From JBAZYZ01 sp041659085 (lineage in GTDB: Bacteria > Patescibacteriota > Minisyncoccia > Phycocordibacterales > VMEP01), in the NCBI GenBank assembly GCA_041659085.1, contig JBAZYZ010000007.1:1-35507 (forward strand): a stretch of DNA of 35,507 nucleotides, written 5' to 3'. The notes under the pieces were generated by a model that worked only from the letters and a program-made list of their open reading frames with translations, had not been told where the DNA came from and ran no database searches. The translations under genes and the position numbers were made by a program. Below, one piece after another: positions 23,036 through 30,736 of the stretch. Each line of letters starts with the position of its first letter. Positions within the stretch are counted from its first letter, which is position 1.

Positions 23036-24292
23036 TTACCGGATTTTATCCCGCAATTCACGATGATACTTTATGGCAAATCTATGCGCCTCGCTGTTGG
23101 CCAGTAAAATTTCACGTTCCCATTTTTCAATAAGACCCCTTCTGCCGATAATCTCGCGAGGGCGATGTTGTTCGTCTTTAACGACAGCAACGACATCAAT
23201 CGAAAATCCCCGTTCGGAAAGTATTTTTTCAGCCACACGTTTTTGAACATTATTGCCGTCAACCACGACGACCTGCGGGAGCGGCCATTCAAAATGACCT
23301 AAACGGCGGCGGACCATTTCACTTAACGCCCCAGTGTCATCGCTTGAAAAAATGCTCCGTATTTTGAATTTTCTATAATCTGATTTTTTAGCATAGCCGT
23401 CTTCAATCACAACCATTACCCCTACCATGTTTTTCCCGGACAAATGGGCGATGTCATAAGCTTCAATGCGAAAAACGTTTCCAACCTGTCCGCGCGTCAT
23501 TTCTCTTTTCATGAGCGCCACGTCCTGGATGTGAGTCAGGGCGAAAAGCATTCTTTTTACCTCACCGGCGCGTTCAAAATTGTGCGATTTGGCTGCCGTT
23601 TTCATCTCCCTTTCCAGATTTTTTATTACCGTTTTAGTCTTGCCTTCAAAAAACAATTTCAAATTGCGAATTTGTTTGGCGTAATCTTCTTTTGATATTT
23701 CGCCTGAACATACACCGGGGCAAAGACCAATTTGGCGGTTAAAACACACCCTATTTCTATCCAAAGTCTCACTTTGGATTCTTTGGATTAGGGGGGTGCA
23801 TTTGTCGCGGAATGGGAAGATTTTTCTTACAAGCTTCATCGCCTCGCGGAGTTCACCACCTTTAGGAAACGGACCAAATGAATATTTCACAACTATCTCT
23901 TTTCCCTTCCGTACCCCGGCTTCCAAATCTCTGCCACGGACTACCAACACGCGCGGGAAGTCTTCCTTTGTTACGACTACGTAGTTGAAACTTTTGTCGT
24001 CTTTTTCCCGCGTATTGTATTTCGGCTGGTGTTTTTTTATTAAATGCGATTCCAAAACGAGCGCCTCTAACACGGAGTCCGTAACTTCCACCCGGACAGC
24101 TCCAGCTTCGTTCACCATATTCTCAATGTGAAGACCGCGGGTTGCCACAACATCCTTGGTAAAATAACTCCTCACGCGGTCTTTGAGCGAGGTCGCTTTG
24201 CCTATATAAAGAATTTTTTTATTCGGCCCAACGAAAAAATACACACCCGGCGCGTCCGGAAATTTTAGTTTTGTCAGGTCTTGTAATTTCAT
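23036..24292 (-). CDS. uvrC: Excinuclease ABC subunit C, short form
   Basis: UvrC makes both incisions around a lesion. Domains: GIY-YIG endonuclease at 15-80 (GVYFF, KILYIGKATSLKDRVRSYF, LVLESHLIKKHQPKYN), a cysteine cluster (CFNRQIGLCPGVC), a UVR coil that binds UvrB (LEREMKTAAKSHNFERAGEV, about 222-241) and the RNase H-like nuclease (VVVDGNNVQKRVAEKIL, ending HRFAIKYHRELRDKIR). It is 418 residues against about 600 in E. coli and lacks the C-terminal helix-hairpin-helix domain. A family A palindrome at 23760-23778 is inserted in frame between FPFRDKCTP and VCFNRQ. A TATACT box lies 9 bases upstream. Confidence 0.95.
   Translation of the reverse strand: MKLQDLTKLKFPDAPGVYFFVGPNKKILYIGKATSLKDRVRSYFTKDVVATRGLHIENMVNEAGAVRVEVTDSVLEALVLESHLIKKHQPKYNTREKDDKSFNYVVVTKEDFPRVLVVRGRDLEAGVRKGKEIVVKYSFGPFPKGGELREAMKLVRKIFPFRDKCTPLIQRIQSETLDRNRVCFNRQIGLCPGVCSGEISKEDYAKQIRNLKLFFEGKTKTVIKNLEREMKTAAKSHNFERAGEVKRMLFALTHIQDVALMKREMTRGQVGNVFRIEAYDIAHLSGKNMVGVMVVIEDGYAKKSDYRKFKIRSIFSSDDTGALSEMVRRRLGHFEWPLPQVVVVDGNNVQKRVAEKILSERGFSIDVVAVVKDEQHRPREIIGRRGLIEKWEREILLANSEAHRFAIKYHRELRDKIR
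23760..23778. repeat. Short palindromic element, family A, in uvrC
   Basis: TCCAAAGT-CTC-ACTTTGGA, a perfect inverted repeat with 8-bp arms, read in uvrC as IQSETLD (about residues 172-178). A partial extra half-copy (TCTTTGGAT) follows at 23780-23788, giving IQR before IQSETLD in the protein. Confidence 0.9.
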
Positions 24293-24301
24293 AGATTATA
24301 T

Positions 24302-24307
24302 AGTATA
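24302..24307 (-). promoter_or_regulatory. -10 box before uvrC
   Basis: TATACT on the minus strand ends 9 bases before the ATG at 24292, so a near-leaderless uvrC transcript is predicted. An overlapping TATAAT at 24295-24300 is too close to the start to serve as -10. Confidence 0.4.
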
Positions 24308-24378
24308 ATATCCCTTAGTAACATGAAAGTGTAGCAATTTTTAACCATTGTACAATACAAAAGAAAAGGCGGAGAAGA

Positions 24379-24738
24379 ATGGCCGACAAATCAACCTCAC
24401 TGCATCACACAGATACCAAGAACGGCCTGTGCATATCACTGAGCTTTAACAACGGAAGCCGGTGGAAACTTTCGGCAACACCAATTCCATTGGGTTTCGG
24501 AAAGAATGAATGTCCTCAAATTTCATCATCCGATTCAAGGACTGTTAACACGCGAGAGCTTGAAGAAGCCATAGCTCTCGCGAAAGAACGCCGGGAGAAA
24601 AAAATGACCCTTCGCGTTAACGGCCACAGTGTGGAACTGATCGTGAAAAATGTCGAAAACAAAATGGCTCATGTGCGTGAAATCGAAGCATCATACACAT
24701 TCAACAAGCCAAAGAGAAAAGAGGGGAAAAGAAGGTAA
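24379..24738 (+). CDS. Small protein of unknown function between uvrC and uvrA
   Basis: The 119-residue protein is not recognised. It has no signal peptide or membrane segment. The first half is polar and Ser/Gly/Asn-rich (SLSFNNGSRWKLSATPIPLG). The second half has a helical, charged segment (TRELEEAIALAKERREKKMT) then a strand-rich part (LRVNGHSVELIVKNVENKMA) and a very basic tail KPKRKEGKRR that could bind nucleic acid. A Shine-Dalgarno-like GGCGGAG lies before the ATG and a strong terminator follows 12 bases after the stop, so it is an independent transcription unit reading against uvrC and uvrA. Confidence 0.65.
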   Translation: MADKSTSLHHTDTKNGLCISLSFNNGSRWKLSATPIPLGFGKNECPQISSSDSRTVNTRELEEAIALAKERREKKMTLRVNGHSVELIVKNVENKMAHVREIEASYTFNKPKRKEGKRR

Positions 24739-24750
24739 GACTTTCAACGA

Positions 24751-24780
24751 AACCCGGGACGCGTAAGCGCCGGGTTTTTT
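24751..24780 (+). terminator. Intrinsic terminator after the 24379 gene
   Basis: AACCCGG and CCGGGTT form a G/C-rich 7-bp stem around a 12-base loop containing an inner CGCG/GCGC-type pairing. It is followed on the plus strand by TTTT beyond the stem. It separates this gene from the convergent end of uvrA at 24811. Confidence 0.85.
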
Positions 24781-24810
24781 AATTGCTACCTCAATAGTAG
24801 GGATTACCCA

Positions 24811-27420
24811 CTACGGGGCATTCTTTTTTAAAACTTTCTTCAAGTAATAACCAGTGTGACTTTTCGCGTTCCCAGCGACGTTTTCCGGCGTTCCCCTTGC
24901 CACTATCTCCCCTCCTTTGTCTCCCCCGTCAGGACCAATATCAATGATGTAATCAGCGCTCTTGATGATATCCATATTGTGTTCAATCAGCATTACCGTG
25001 TTCCCTTTATCCACCAGCTTTTGCAAAATCTCAATCAGCTTTTTAACGTCTTCGTAATGCAGTCCGATGGTAGGCTCATCAAGCAAGTAAATCGTTTTTT
25101 CAATATGAGGGCGGTAAAGTTCTGAGGAAATCTTTACCCGCTGAGCTTCCCCGCCGGAAAGGGTTGTCGCCGACTGACCGAGTTCAAGATAACCCAAACC
25201 CACATCGCTCAATGATTTTAGGCGGTCATAAATTGCCGGTATTTCTTCAAAAAAAACGAGGGCTTCTTCCACCGTCATTCGGAGAACTTCATAAATGTTC
25301 TTCTTTTTATATTTGACGTGAAGGGTCTCCTTATCAAACCTCTTACCATTGCAGACATCGCAGGTTACATATACCGTCGGTAGGAAGTGCATTTCCACCG
25401 CTATTTCGCCATTACCCTGGCAAGCTTCGCATCTTCCACCCTTTACGTTAAAGGAAAAACGGCTCGGTCCCCAGCCGCGAAGACGCGCTTCTTCGGAAGA
25501 AGCAAACATTTCGCGGATAAACGTAAATGCGCCCGTATAAGTCGCCGGATTAGAGCGCGGAGTGCGCCCTATCGGCGATTGGTCAATCATAATTACCCGG
25601 GAAACATATTCGCTTCCGCTAAACTGCTCGCAGTTGAAAGTCTGCGCCGTTCGATGCCTTTTTTCAAGCTTGGCCTGCAGGTTTTTATACAAAATCTCGT
25701 ACATGAAAGAAGATTTGCCTGAGCCTGACACGCCGGTTACCGCAATAAACCGCCCGAGTGGCACCTCGGCATTCAAATTTTTGATGTTAAAAATATTTCC
25801 ATTTTTTATTTTAATGGAACCACGCTCCCCTGTTCGCCTGCTGTCAGGTATTTCTATTTTTTTGTCTCCGCGCAGATAATCAAGTGTGACAGATTTTGAA
25901 TCGTTCTTTTTTGCCGTGAGCAGTTTGTCCAAATCATCCGCCACCACAATATGTCCGCCGTGCACGCCGGCGCCGGGACCGATATCCACGAGATAGTCCG
26001 AGGAGTAAATCGTATCTTCATCGTGCTCCACCACAATAATCGTATTCCCCAAGTCGCGGAGCTCCGTAAGAGTTTTTATCAGGCGTTCATTGTCACGCTG
26101 GTGTAGTCCTATGGTCGGCTCGTCAAGCACGTAAAGCGCGCCAACCAAGCGCGAGCCAAGCTGTGATGCCAAGCGAATACGCTGAGCTTCCCCGCCGGAA
26201 AGAGTGTTGGCTTTGCGATCAAGCTGAAGGTAATCAAGTCCGACATTGAGCAGAAACTCAAGCCTGTTTTCTATCTCCTTAAGCACCACTTTTGAAATTT
26301 CTCTTTCTTTGGCGGTCAGTTTTACTTTATTGAAAAATTCATAGGCCTCTTTTATCGGCATGTTCACCACCTGCACGATATTTTTGCCGTGCTTTTTATC
26401 CCCACCCAGAAGAACGTGAAGCGCTTCCTCGCGTAAACGCGCGCCATGACACGATTCACAGACTTCCCTGCCCATAAAATATTTTGTGCCCAGACCGTTA
26501 CAGGCCGCGCAAGCGCCATAAGGAGAATTGAAGGAAAAAAGCCTGGGTTCTATTTCGGGGAAAGAGAAACCGTCGTTCGGGCAGGAAAACTTCGCCGAGA
26601 AAGTAGTATCTTTGCCGTTAATCGAAATCACGACCAGCCCCTCCGATTCGGTAATCGCTTTCTCCACCGCTTCCGAAAGACGGCTCTGAAACCTCTTCGG
26701 GTCAGCCTTAAAATCGGAAAGGTGTATTTCGTCCACCATGGCGTCTATCGTGTGCTTGGTGGTCTTGGTCAAAACGATTCGTTCGCGCAAAACCTTAATC
26801 ACCCCGTCCACCCGCACTTTGGTATATCCTTTGCCGAGCAAATCATAAAGAAGCTGGTAGTACTCGCCCTTCCTTCCGCGGACAAGCGGCGCAAAAACCA
26901 TGATACTCGCTTCGCTATATCCGACCCCCATTACTTTTTTTTCTTTTGTCTTATGGGCTTCCTTAACTTCATCCGTAACAAAGTTAATAATTTCTTCATT
27001 GGAAAGACGTTCTATGCGTTCACCGCAAGTTAAGCAGTAGGGTTTTCCCACGCGCGCGTATAGAACGCGGAGATAGTCGTATATCTCGGTGATGGTCGCG
27101 ACAGTGGAACGCGGATTCCGACCGGCTGACTTCTGGTCAATGGAAATGGCAGGCGATAATCCTTCTATCTCGTCCACGTCAGGCTTCTGCATCTGATTCA
27201 AAAATTGCCTGGCGTAAGCCGAAAGCGACTCCACATAACGGCGTTGTCCTTCGGCAAAAATAGTATCAAAAGCAAGCGAGGATTTCCCCGAGCCTGAAAG
27301 GCCTGTAAACACAATCAATTTATTCCGCGGCATCTCCACGGTAATGTTCTTTAGATTATGGGTACGAGCGCCCTTTACAATAATCTTGTCTATATGCTTA
27401 TGTTCATTTTTACCTTTCAT
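24811..27420 (-). CDS. uvrA: Excinuclease ABC subunit A
   Basis: UvrA finds lesions and loads UvrB. The 869-residue protein is shorter than the usual ~940. It has two ABC modules: Walker A GLSGSGKSSL near residue 39 and GVSGSGKSS near 568; signatures LSGGEAQRIRLASQLG near 408 and LSGGEAQRVKISSEL near 753; Walker B VLDEPTIGL and LLDEPTIGL. The second zinc finger is complete (CEACQGNG...CDVCNGKRF). In the first (near 279) the opening C-x2-C is CPND, so one ligand is missing, while the closing CAAC is kept. IDQSPIGRTPRSNPATYTG is the conserved hinge. It ends facing the 24379 gene and its terminator. Confidence 0.96.
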   Translation of the reverse strand: MKGKNEHKHIDKIIVKGARTHNLKNITVEMPRNKLIVFTGLSGSGKSSLAFDTIFAEGQRRYVESLSAYARQFLNQMQKPDVDEIEGLSPAISIDQKSAGRNPRSTVATITEIYDYLRVLYARVGKPYCLTCGERIERLSNEEIINFVTDEVKEAHKTKEKKVMGVGYSEASIMVFAPLVRGRKGEYYQLLYDLLGKGYTKVRVDGVIKVLRERIVLTKTTKHTIDAMVDEIHLSDFKADPKRFQSRLSEAVEKAITESEGLVVISINGKDTTFSAKFSCPNDGFSFPEIEPRLFSFNSPYGACAACNGLGTKYFMGREVCESCHGARLREEALHVLLGGDKKHGKNIVQVVNMPIKEAYEFFNKVKLTAKEREISKVVLKEIENRLEFLLNVGLDYLQLDRKANTLSGGEAQRIRLASQLGSRLVGALYVLDEPTIGLHQRDNERLIKTLTELRDLGNTIIVVEHDEDTIYSSDYLVDIGPGAGVHGGHIVVADDLDKLLTAKKNDSKSVTLDYLRGDKKIEIPDSRRTGERGSIKIKNGNIFNIKNLNAEVPLGRFIAVTGVSGSGKSSFMYEILYKNLQAKLEKRHRTAQTFNCEQFSGSEYVSRVIMIDQSPIGRTPRSNPATYTGAFTFIREMFASSEEARLRGWGPSRFSFNVKGGRCEACQGNGEIAVEMHFLPTVYVTCDVCNGKRFDKETLHVKYKKKNIYEVLRMTVEEALVFFEEIPAIYDRLKSLSDVGLGYLELGQSATTLSGGEAQRVKISSELYRPHIEKTIYLLDEPTIGLHYEDVKKLIEILQKLVDKGNTVMLIEHNMDIIKSADYIIDIGPDGGDKGGEIVARGTPENVAGNAKSHTGYYLKKVLKKNAP

Positions 27421-27530
27421 ATGTTTGCCTGCCCTGCAGTGAGCACTCTCTACTACCGGGGTGTTCGTCTTTTTTAATCTTTATTTTGATTGTCGGCCGC
27501 CGGTCGCAATTCCTTCACAGCGGAAGCCGC

Positions 27531-27553
27531 CCCCCTCGCGTTCCGTGAGGGGG
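27531..27553. other. Strong intergenic hairpin without T tract
   Basis: CCCCCTCGCG and CGTGAGGGGG pair over 10 bp (one G-T) around a 3-base TTC loop in the gap between uvrA and the Nudix gene. Neither strand has a T run after it, so it does not look like an intrinsic terminator. The rest of the 259-base gap holds no recognisable RNA or gene. Confidence 0.5.
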
Positions 27554-27679
27554 TGTACGGGAAAACTATATATCAATATCGGAGAAAAACAAAGCCCCGG
27601 GCGGAACAACGTTGATAATGCCATTCGTTTATGTTAGTTTCTTGGCAGGACAATAGCTGTTTTCACAAGGGAGAAACGG

Positions 27680-28150
27680 ATGAGCAAAAAAGAACACAAA
27701 GACTGGTCGGTTATCCTCCTTCAGGAAACCCTCCAAGGTGTTGTGTGCATTCGTAAACCGCCCGGTAAAAATGGGCACAATGGAGATGCCCGCTACTGGC
27801 AATTTCCGGGCGGGAAAAGAGCCAAGGGGGAGTTGCGCCCGAAACAAACAGTCGTGCGCGAAAACCGTGAGGAAACAGGTATCTACCTCTGTTTCCCTCA
27901 AATCTACTTCGTGGGATGCGACCTGCAACACAACCACTATACCCACAATCCTTTCTCGCTCTATTTTTACCGGACTACAATCTGTTCGGCACAAGCGAAA
28001 AATCTTGTGCCGTTTAGCAATGGAGGGGAAGAGGTTCGGATTTTCGAGTGGGACGAACTGTTCGGAATGGACGACTTTTCCCCTTTCCATCAGAGCTTGG
28101 CAAGGAAATATGGGGTCTGGAGAAAAAGAACGTGGCGCGCCGTCAAATGA
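27680..28150 (+). CDS. Nudix hydrolase
   Basis: The 156-residue single-domain protein has the Nudix box GGKRAKGELRPKQTVVREN with REETGI following (residues 44-68). The EE of REETG, which binds magnesium, is intact. The loop between the first Glu and RE is one residue longer than the consensus GX5EX7REUXEEXGU. The substrate cannot be told; possibilities are damaged nucleotides, dinucleoside polyphosphates or NADH. A good AAGGGAG Shine-Dalgarno lies 6 bases before the ATG and a terminator overlaps the stop. It lies between uvrA and uvrB but reads the opposite way. Confidence 0.85.
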   Translation: MSKKEHKDWSVILLQETLQGVVCIRKPPGKNGHNGDARYWQFPGGKRAKGELRPKQTVVRENREETGIYLCFPQIYFVGCDLQHNHYTHNPFSLYFYRTTICSAQAKNLVPFSNGGEEVRIFEWDELFGMDDFSPFHQSLARKYGVWRKRTWRAVK

Positions 28151-28162
28151 CGGCGCTTTTTT
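28137..28162 (+). terminator. Intrinsic terminator after the Nudix gene
   Basis: GCGCCGTC and GACGGCGC make a perfect 8-bp G/C-rich stem with a 4-base AAAT loop, followed by six T and then ATTTT. The Nudix stop codon (28148-28150) lies inside the hairpin. This is a textbook intrinsic terminator. Confidence 0.92.
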
Positions 28163-28200
28163 ATTTTACGTTTACGGTTTCAAAAAACATGCCTTACTTT

Positions 28201-30258
28201 CTACTCTGATTTATTCTTTTCCTTAAGAAATTTAATCTCGTCCCTCAGTATAGCCGCCGTTTCAAAGTCCAATTTTTTTACCGCCTCATTCATTTCTTTT
28301 TCCTTGAGTTTAATAAGTTTCTTTGGATTTTTGGCAAACACATGTTTATCAACTTCAAGATTGAAATTAACCGCCTTGGAATGTTCGCTCTCCATCTGGT
28401 CGGTTATGTCATGAATTTTCTTAATGATTGTCTTGGGGGTTATTCCGTGTTTTTTATTGTAAGCGACCTGGATAGCCCGACGCCGGCTGGTCTCGTTTAT
28501 TGCTCTTTTCATTGATTCCGTCTCAATATCGGCATAAAGAATTACTTTGCCGTTAACATTCCGCGCAGCACGTCCTATCGTCTGAATGAGAGATACTTCA
28601 CTCCGTAAAAATCCTTCTTTATCGGCATCCAAAATACCGATAAAAGAAACTTCAGGCAAGTCCAGACCCTCGCGGAGCAGGTTCACGCCAACCAGGCAAT
28701 CAAACTCCCCGCGCCTGAAGCTCGTCAGAATCTTAATGCGGTCCAAGGTTACAATGTCGCTATGCAAATATTCCGCTTTCACTCCCTGTTCTTTGAGGTA
28801 CACGCTCAAATCTTCCGCCATGCGCTTGGTCAAGGTAGTTGCGAGCACCCTATCTCCGCCCTTGACCACCTTTTTCGTCTCTTCAATAAAATCCGTAATC
28901 TGCCCACCATACCCATTCCAAAGTGAGACTTTGGAATCCAAAGTCTCACTTTGGATAGAGGCGGAGATGGGGCGAACAATAATTTCCGGGTCAACCAATC
29001 CGGTCGGACGAATAACTTGTTCCACCACTTGTTTGCTTTCAGTGAGTTCGTATTCCGCCGGCGTGGCTGAAGTGAATATCATTTGCCCCACGCGTTTTTG
29101 GAACTCCTCGTATCTTAGGGGGCGGTTATCTATAGCCGAAGGCAACCTGAAGCCGTGCTCCACCAGAGTCTCTTTGCGGGATTTGTCCCCCGCGTACATC
29201 CCGCGAAGCTGAGGCAGTGTCACATGAGATTCATCTACGATTGTCAGGAAATCGGGGCTTCCGTCTTTTTTCCTCGGGAAATACGAGAGTAAAGTATCGG
29301 GCGCTTCCCCTGCTTTCCGCCCCGACAAATGCCTGGAATAGTTTTCAATTCCCGAACAATACCCGACCTCGCGAATCATAGCGATGTCATATGTAGTCCT
29401 ACGCTTCAGCCTGTCGGCTTCAAGCAATTTGCCTTCCTTTTCAAAATATTTTAGACGCGTAGCAAGCTCGGCTTTAATTAATTTGATGGCATTTTCACGC
29501 TCAGATTTTTGGGTAATAAAATGCTTGGCGGGAAAAAGAAAAATGTCATCCATTTCTTCCAGGATGCGCGATGATACGGGATCAATTTTCAAAATCGTGT
29601 TTACTTTTCCGTCAGTCAAATCCAGGCTCCAGCAAATCTTTTCCGAAATAGGCATTATTTCCACACGGTTACCTATGCTTCTGAAATTGCCGGGGGTTAA
29701 ATCTGCCGGAGTGCGTTCAAAATGTATGGATATAAGCTTTCGCATCAAGTCCTCACGCTCTATTTTTTCTCCTTTTTTCAGTATTAAATGTTCCGCCTCA
29801 TATTCCTTAGGACTACCCAAACCGTATATGCAGGAAACTGATGCCACAATAATCACATCATTGCGGGTTAAAAGAGCCTGGGTGGACGCATGCCTCAAGA
29901 GGTCTATTTCTTCATTTATCTGCGCATCTTTTTCTATGTATGTGTCTGTAACGGGCATATACGCCTCCGGCTGATAGTAATCATAGTAGGAAACGAAATA
30001 ATGCACGGCATTGTCGGGAAAAAATTCACGATACTCTTGGGCAAGCTGGGCGGCCAAAGTTTTGTTGTGAGCTATTACGAGCGTTGGCCTTCCTGTCTCT
30101 GCAATCACATTTGCCGCCGTAAAAGTTTTGCCGGAACCGGTCACACCCAAAAGCGTCTGCTTATCCATCCCCTCCCTGACACCGCGAACAAGGGATTCAA
30201 TCGCCTTCGGCTGGTCGCCTTCCGGTTTAAATTTTGATTTGAGTATAAATTTTCCCAT
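28201..30258 (-). CDS. uvrB: Excinuclease ABC subunit B
   Basis: UvrB is the helicase-like damage verifier that recruits UvrC. I start it at the ATG at 30258 (MGKFILKSKFKPEGDQPKAI), giving 685 residues; a further upstream start would cross the terminator and the end of the next gene. Motifs: P-loop GVTGSGKT near 37; the beta-hairpin YYDYYQPEAYMP near 93; DESH near 340; helicase motifs GVNLLREGLDLPE and QTIGRAARN; and the UVR coil at the C terminus (KKLDFETAAILRDEIKFLKE) that binds UvrC. A 39-base palindrome (two family A units) is inserted at residues 434-447, giving IQSETLDSKVSLW between VRPI and GQITDF. Confidence 0.96.
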   Translation of the reverse strand: MGKFILKSKFKPEGDQPKAIESLVRGVREGMDKQTLLGVTGSGKTFTAANVIAETGRPTLVIAHNKTLAAQLAQEYREFFPDNAVHYFVSYYDYYQPEAYMPVTDTYIEKDAQINEEIDLLRHASTQALLTRNDVIIVASVSCIYGLGSPKEYEAEHLILKKGEKIEREDLMRKLISIHFERTPADLTPGNFRSIGNRVEIMPISEKICWSLDLTDGKVNTILKIDPVSSRILEEMDDIFLFPAKHFITQKSERENAIKLIKAELATRLKYFEKEGKLLEADRLKRRTTYDIAMIREVGYCSGIENYSRHLSGRKAGEAPDTLLSYFPRKKDGSPDFLTIVDESHVTLPQLRGMYAGDKSRKETLVEHGFRLPSAIDNRPLRYEEFQKRVGQMIFTSATPAEYELTESKQVVEQVIRPTGLVDPEIIVRPISASIQSETLDSKVSLWNGYGGQITDFIEETKKVVKGGDRVLATTLTKRMAEDLSVYLKEQGVKAEYLHSDIVTLDRIKILTSFRRGEFDCLVGVNLLREGLDLPEVSFIGILDADKEGFLRSEVSLIQTIGRAARNVNGKVILYADIETESMKRAINETSRRRAIQVAYNKKHGITPKTIIKKIHDITDQMESEHSKAVNFNLEVDKHVFAKNPKKLIKLKEKEMNEAVKKLDFETAAILRDEIKFLKEKNKSE
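28917..28955. repeat. Double palindromic element, family A, in uvrB
   Basis: Two family A units, TCCAAAGT-GAG-ACTTTGGA at 28917-28935 and TCCAAAGT-CTC-ACTTTGGA at 28937-28955, are head to head around one A. They are exact reverse complements, so the whole 39 bases is one perfect palindrome. The unit nearer the gene start is read as IQSETLD, exactly as in uvrC. Confidence 0.95.
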
Positions 30259-30285
30259 CGCAGATTCACGATAACAGACAGGCGG

Positions 30286-30317
30286 AAAAAACAAAAGCCC
30301 CGCGTTATTCCGCGGGG
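30286..30317 (-). terminator. Intrinsic terminator after the 30320 gene
   Basis: On the minus strand CCCCGCG and CGCGGGG form a 7-bp G/C stem around a 6-base loop, followed by C, TTTT, G and TTTTTT. It lies directly after the TGA of the 115-residue gene and before uvrB, supporting 30258 rather than 30372 as the uvrB start. Confidence 0.9.
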
Positions 30318-30319
30318 TT

Positions 30320-30667
30320 TCAGGTGGAACCGGGTTCCGAAGGCTTAGGTTTATCATCCGGAACCATCGCAAGCCACACCTCAGGCGGCGGCGACTCTTC
30401 AGAAAAGTCCACCTCTATCACTTGCTTGGTTAGGATTTCTTCCGGCGATTTACTGGGCTCCCAAATCGCCCGAACAAGAGAGCACATCTCCCCTTCGGGC
30501 ACTTGAAGGAGTCTCCTGACCCTTTCCTCAAGAATTTCCCAAAGGTCAGGGTTGCCGCCAATCAGGGCTACACGCTGGCCATTGGTGACAATGGCCCTTA
30601 TGTATCTGCCGCCACCCTTTTCCACAAGGTGGCAGCGTATGTAAATCCCAACTACGCCAGGATTCAT
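30320..30667 (-). CDS. Small protein of unknown function upstream of uvrB
   Basis: The 115-residue protein is not recognised. It has no membrane segment. A strand-rich N-terminal half (GIYIRCHLVEKGGGRYIRAI) is followed by a helical segment (PDLWEILEERVRRLLQVPEG) and an acidic Pro-rich tail (EVDFSEESPPPEVWLAMVPD). An AGGTGA Shine-Dalgarno lies just before the ATG and a strong terminator follows the TGA stop. It is therefore a self-contained unit in front of uvrB, similar in build to the 24379 and 27680 units but on the uvrB strand. Confidence 0.6.
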   Translation of the reverse strand: MNPGVVGIYIRCHLVEKGGGRYIRAIVTNGQRVALIGGNPDLWEILEERVRRLLQVPEGEMCSLVRAIWEPSKSPEEILTKQVIEVDFSEESPPPEVWLAMVPDDKPKPSEPGST

Positions 30668-30736
30668 CTGTCACCTCGTGAAATTAACAATGCCGAGATT
30701 ACACTAACAGTTATTTAACATTTTGCCAATATTGTT

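Noticed and set aside
27420..27680. Structured RNA such as tmRNA, RNase P RNA or SRP RNA in the uvrA-Nudix gap
   Set aside because: None of the conserved cores of these RNAs were recognised; only one hairpin is visible.
27629..28090. 153-residue minus-strand reading frame opposite the Nudix gene
   Set aside because: The plus strand has a Nudix box, Shine-Dalgarno and terminator; the opposite frame has none of these.
30259..30372. Longer uvrB start at 30372
   Set aside because: The 38 extra codons cross a strong terminator and the end of the preceding gene, and UvrB homology starts at the 30258 ATG.
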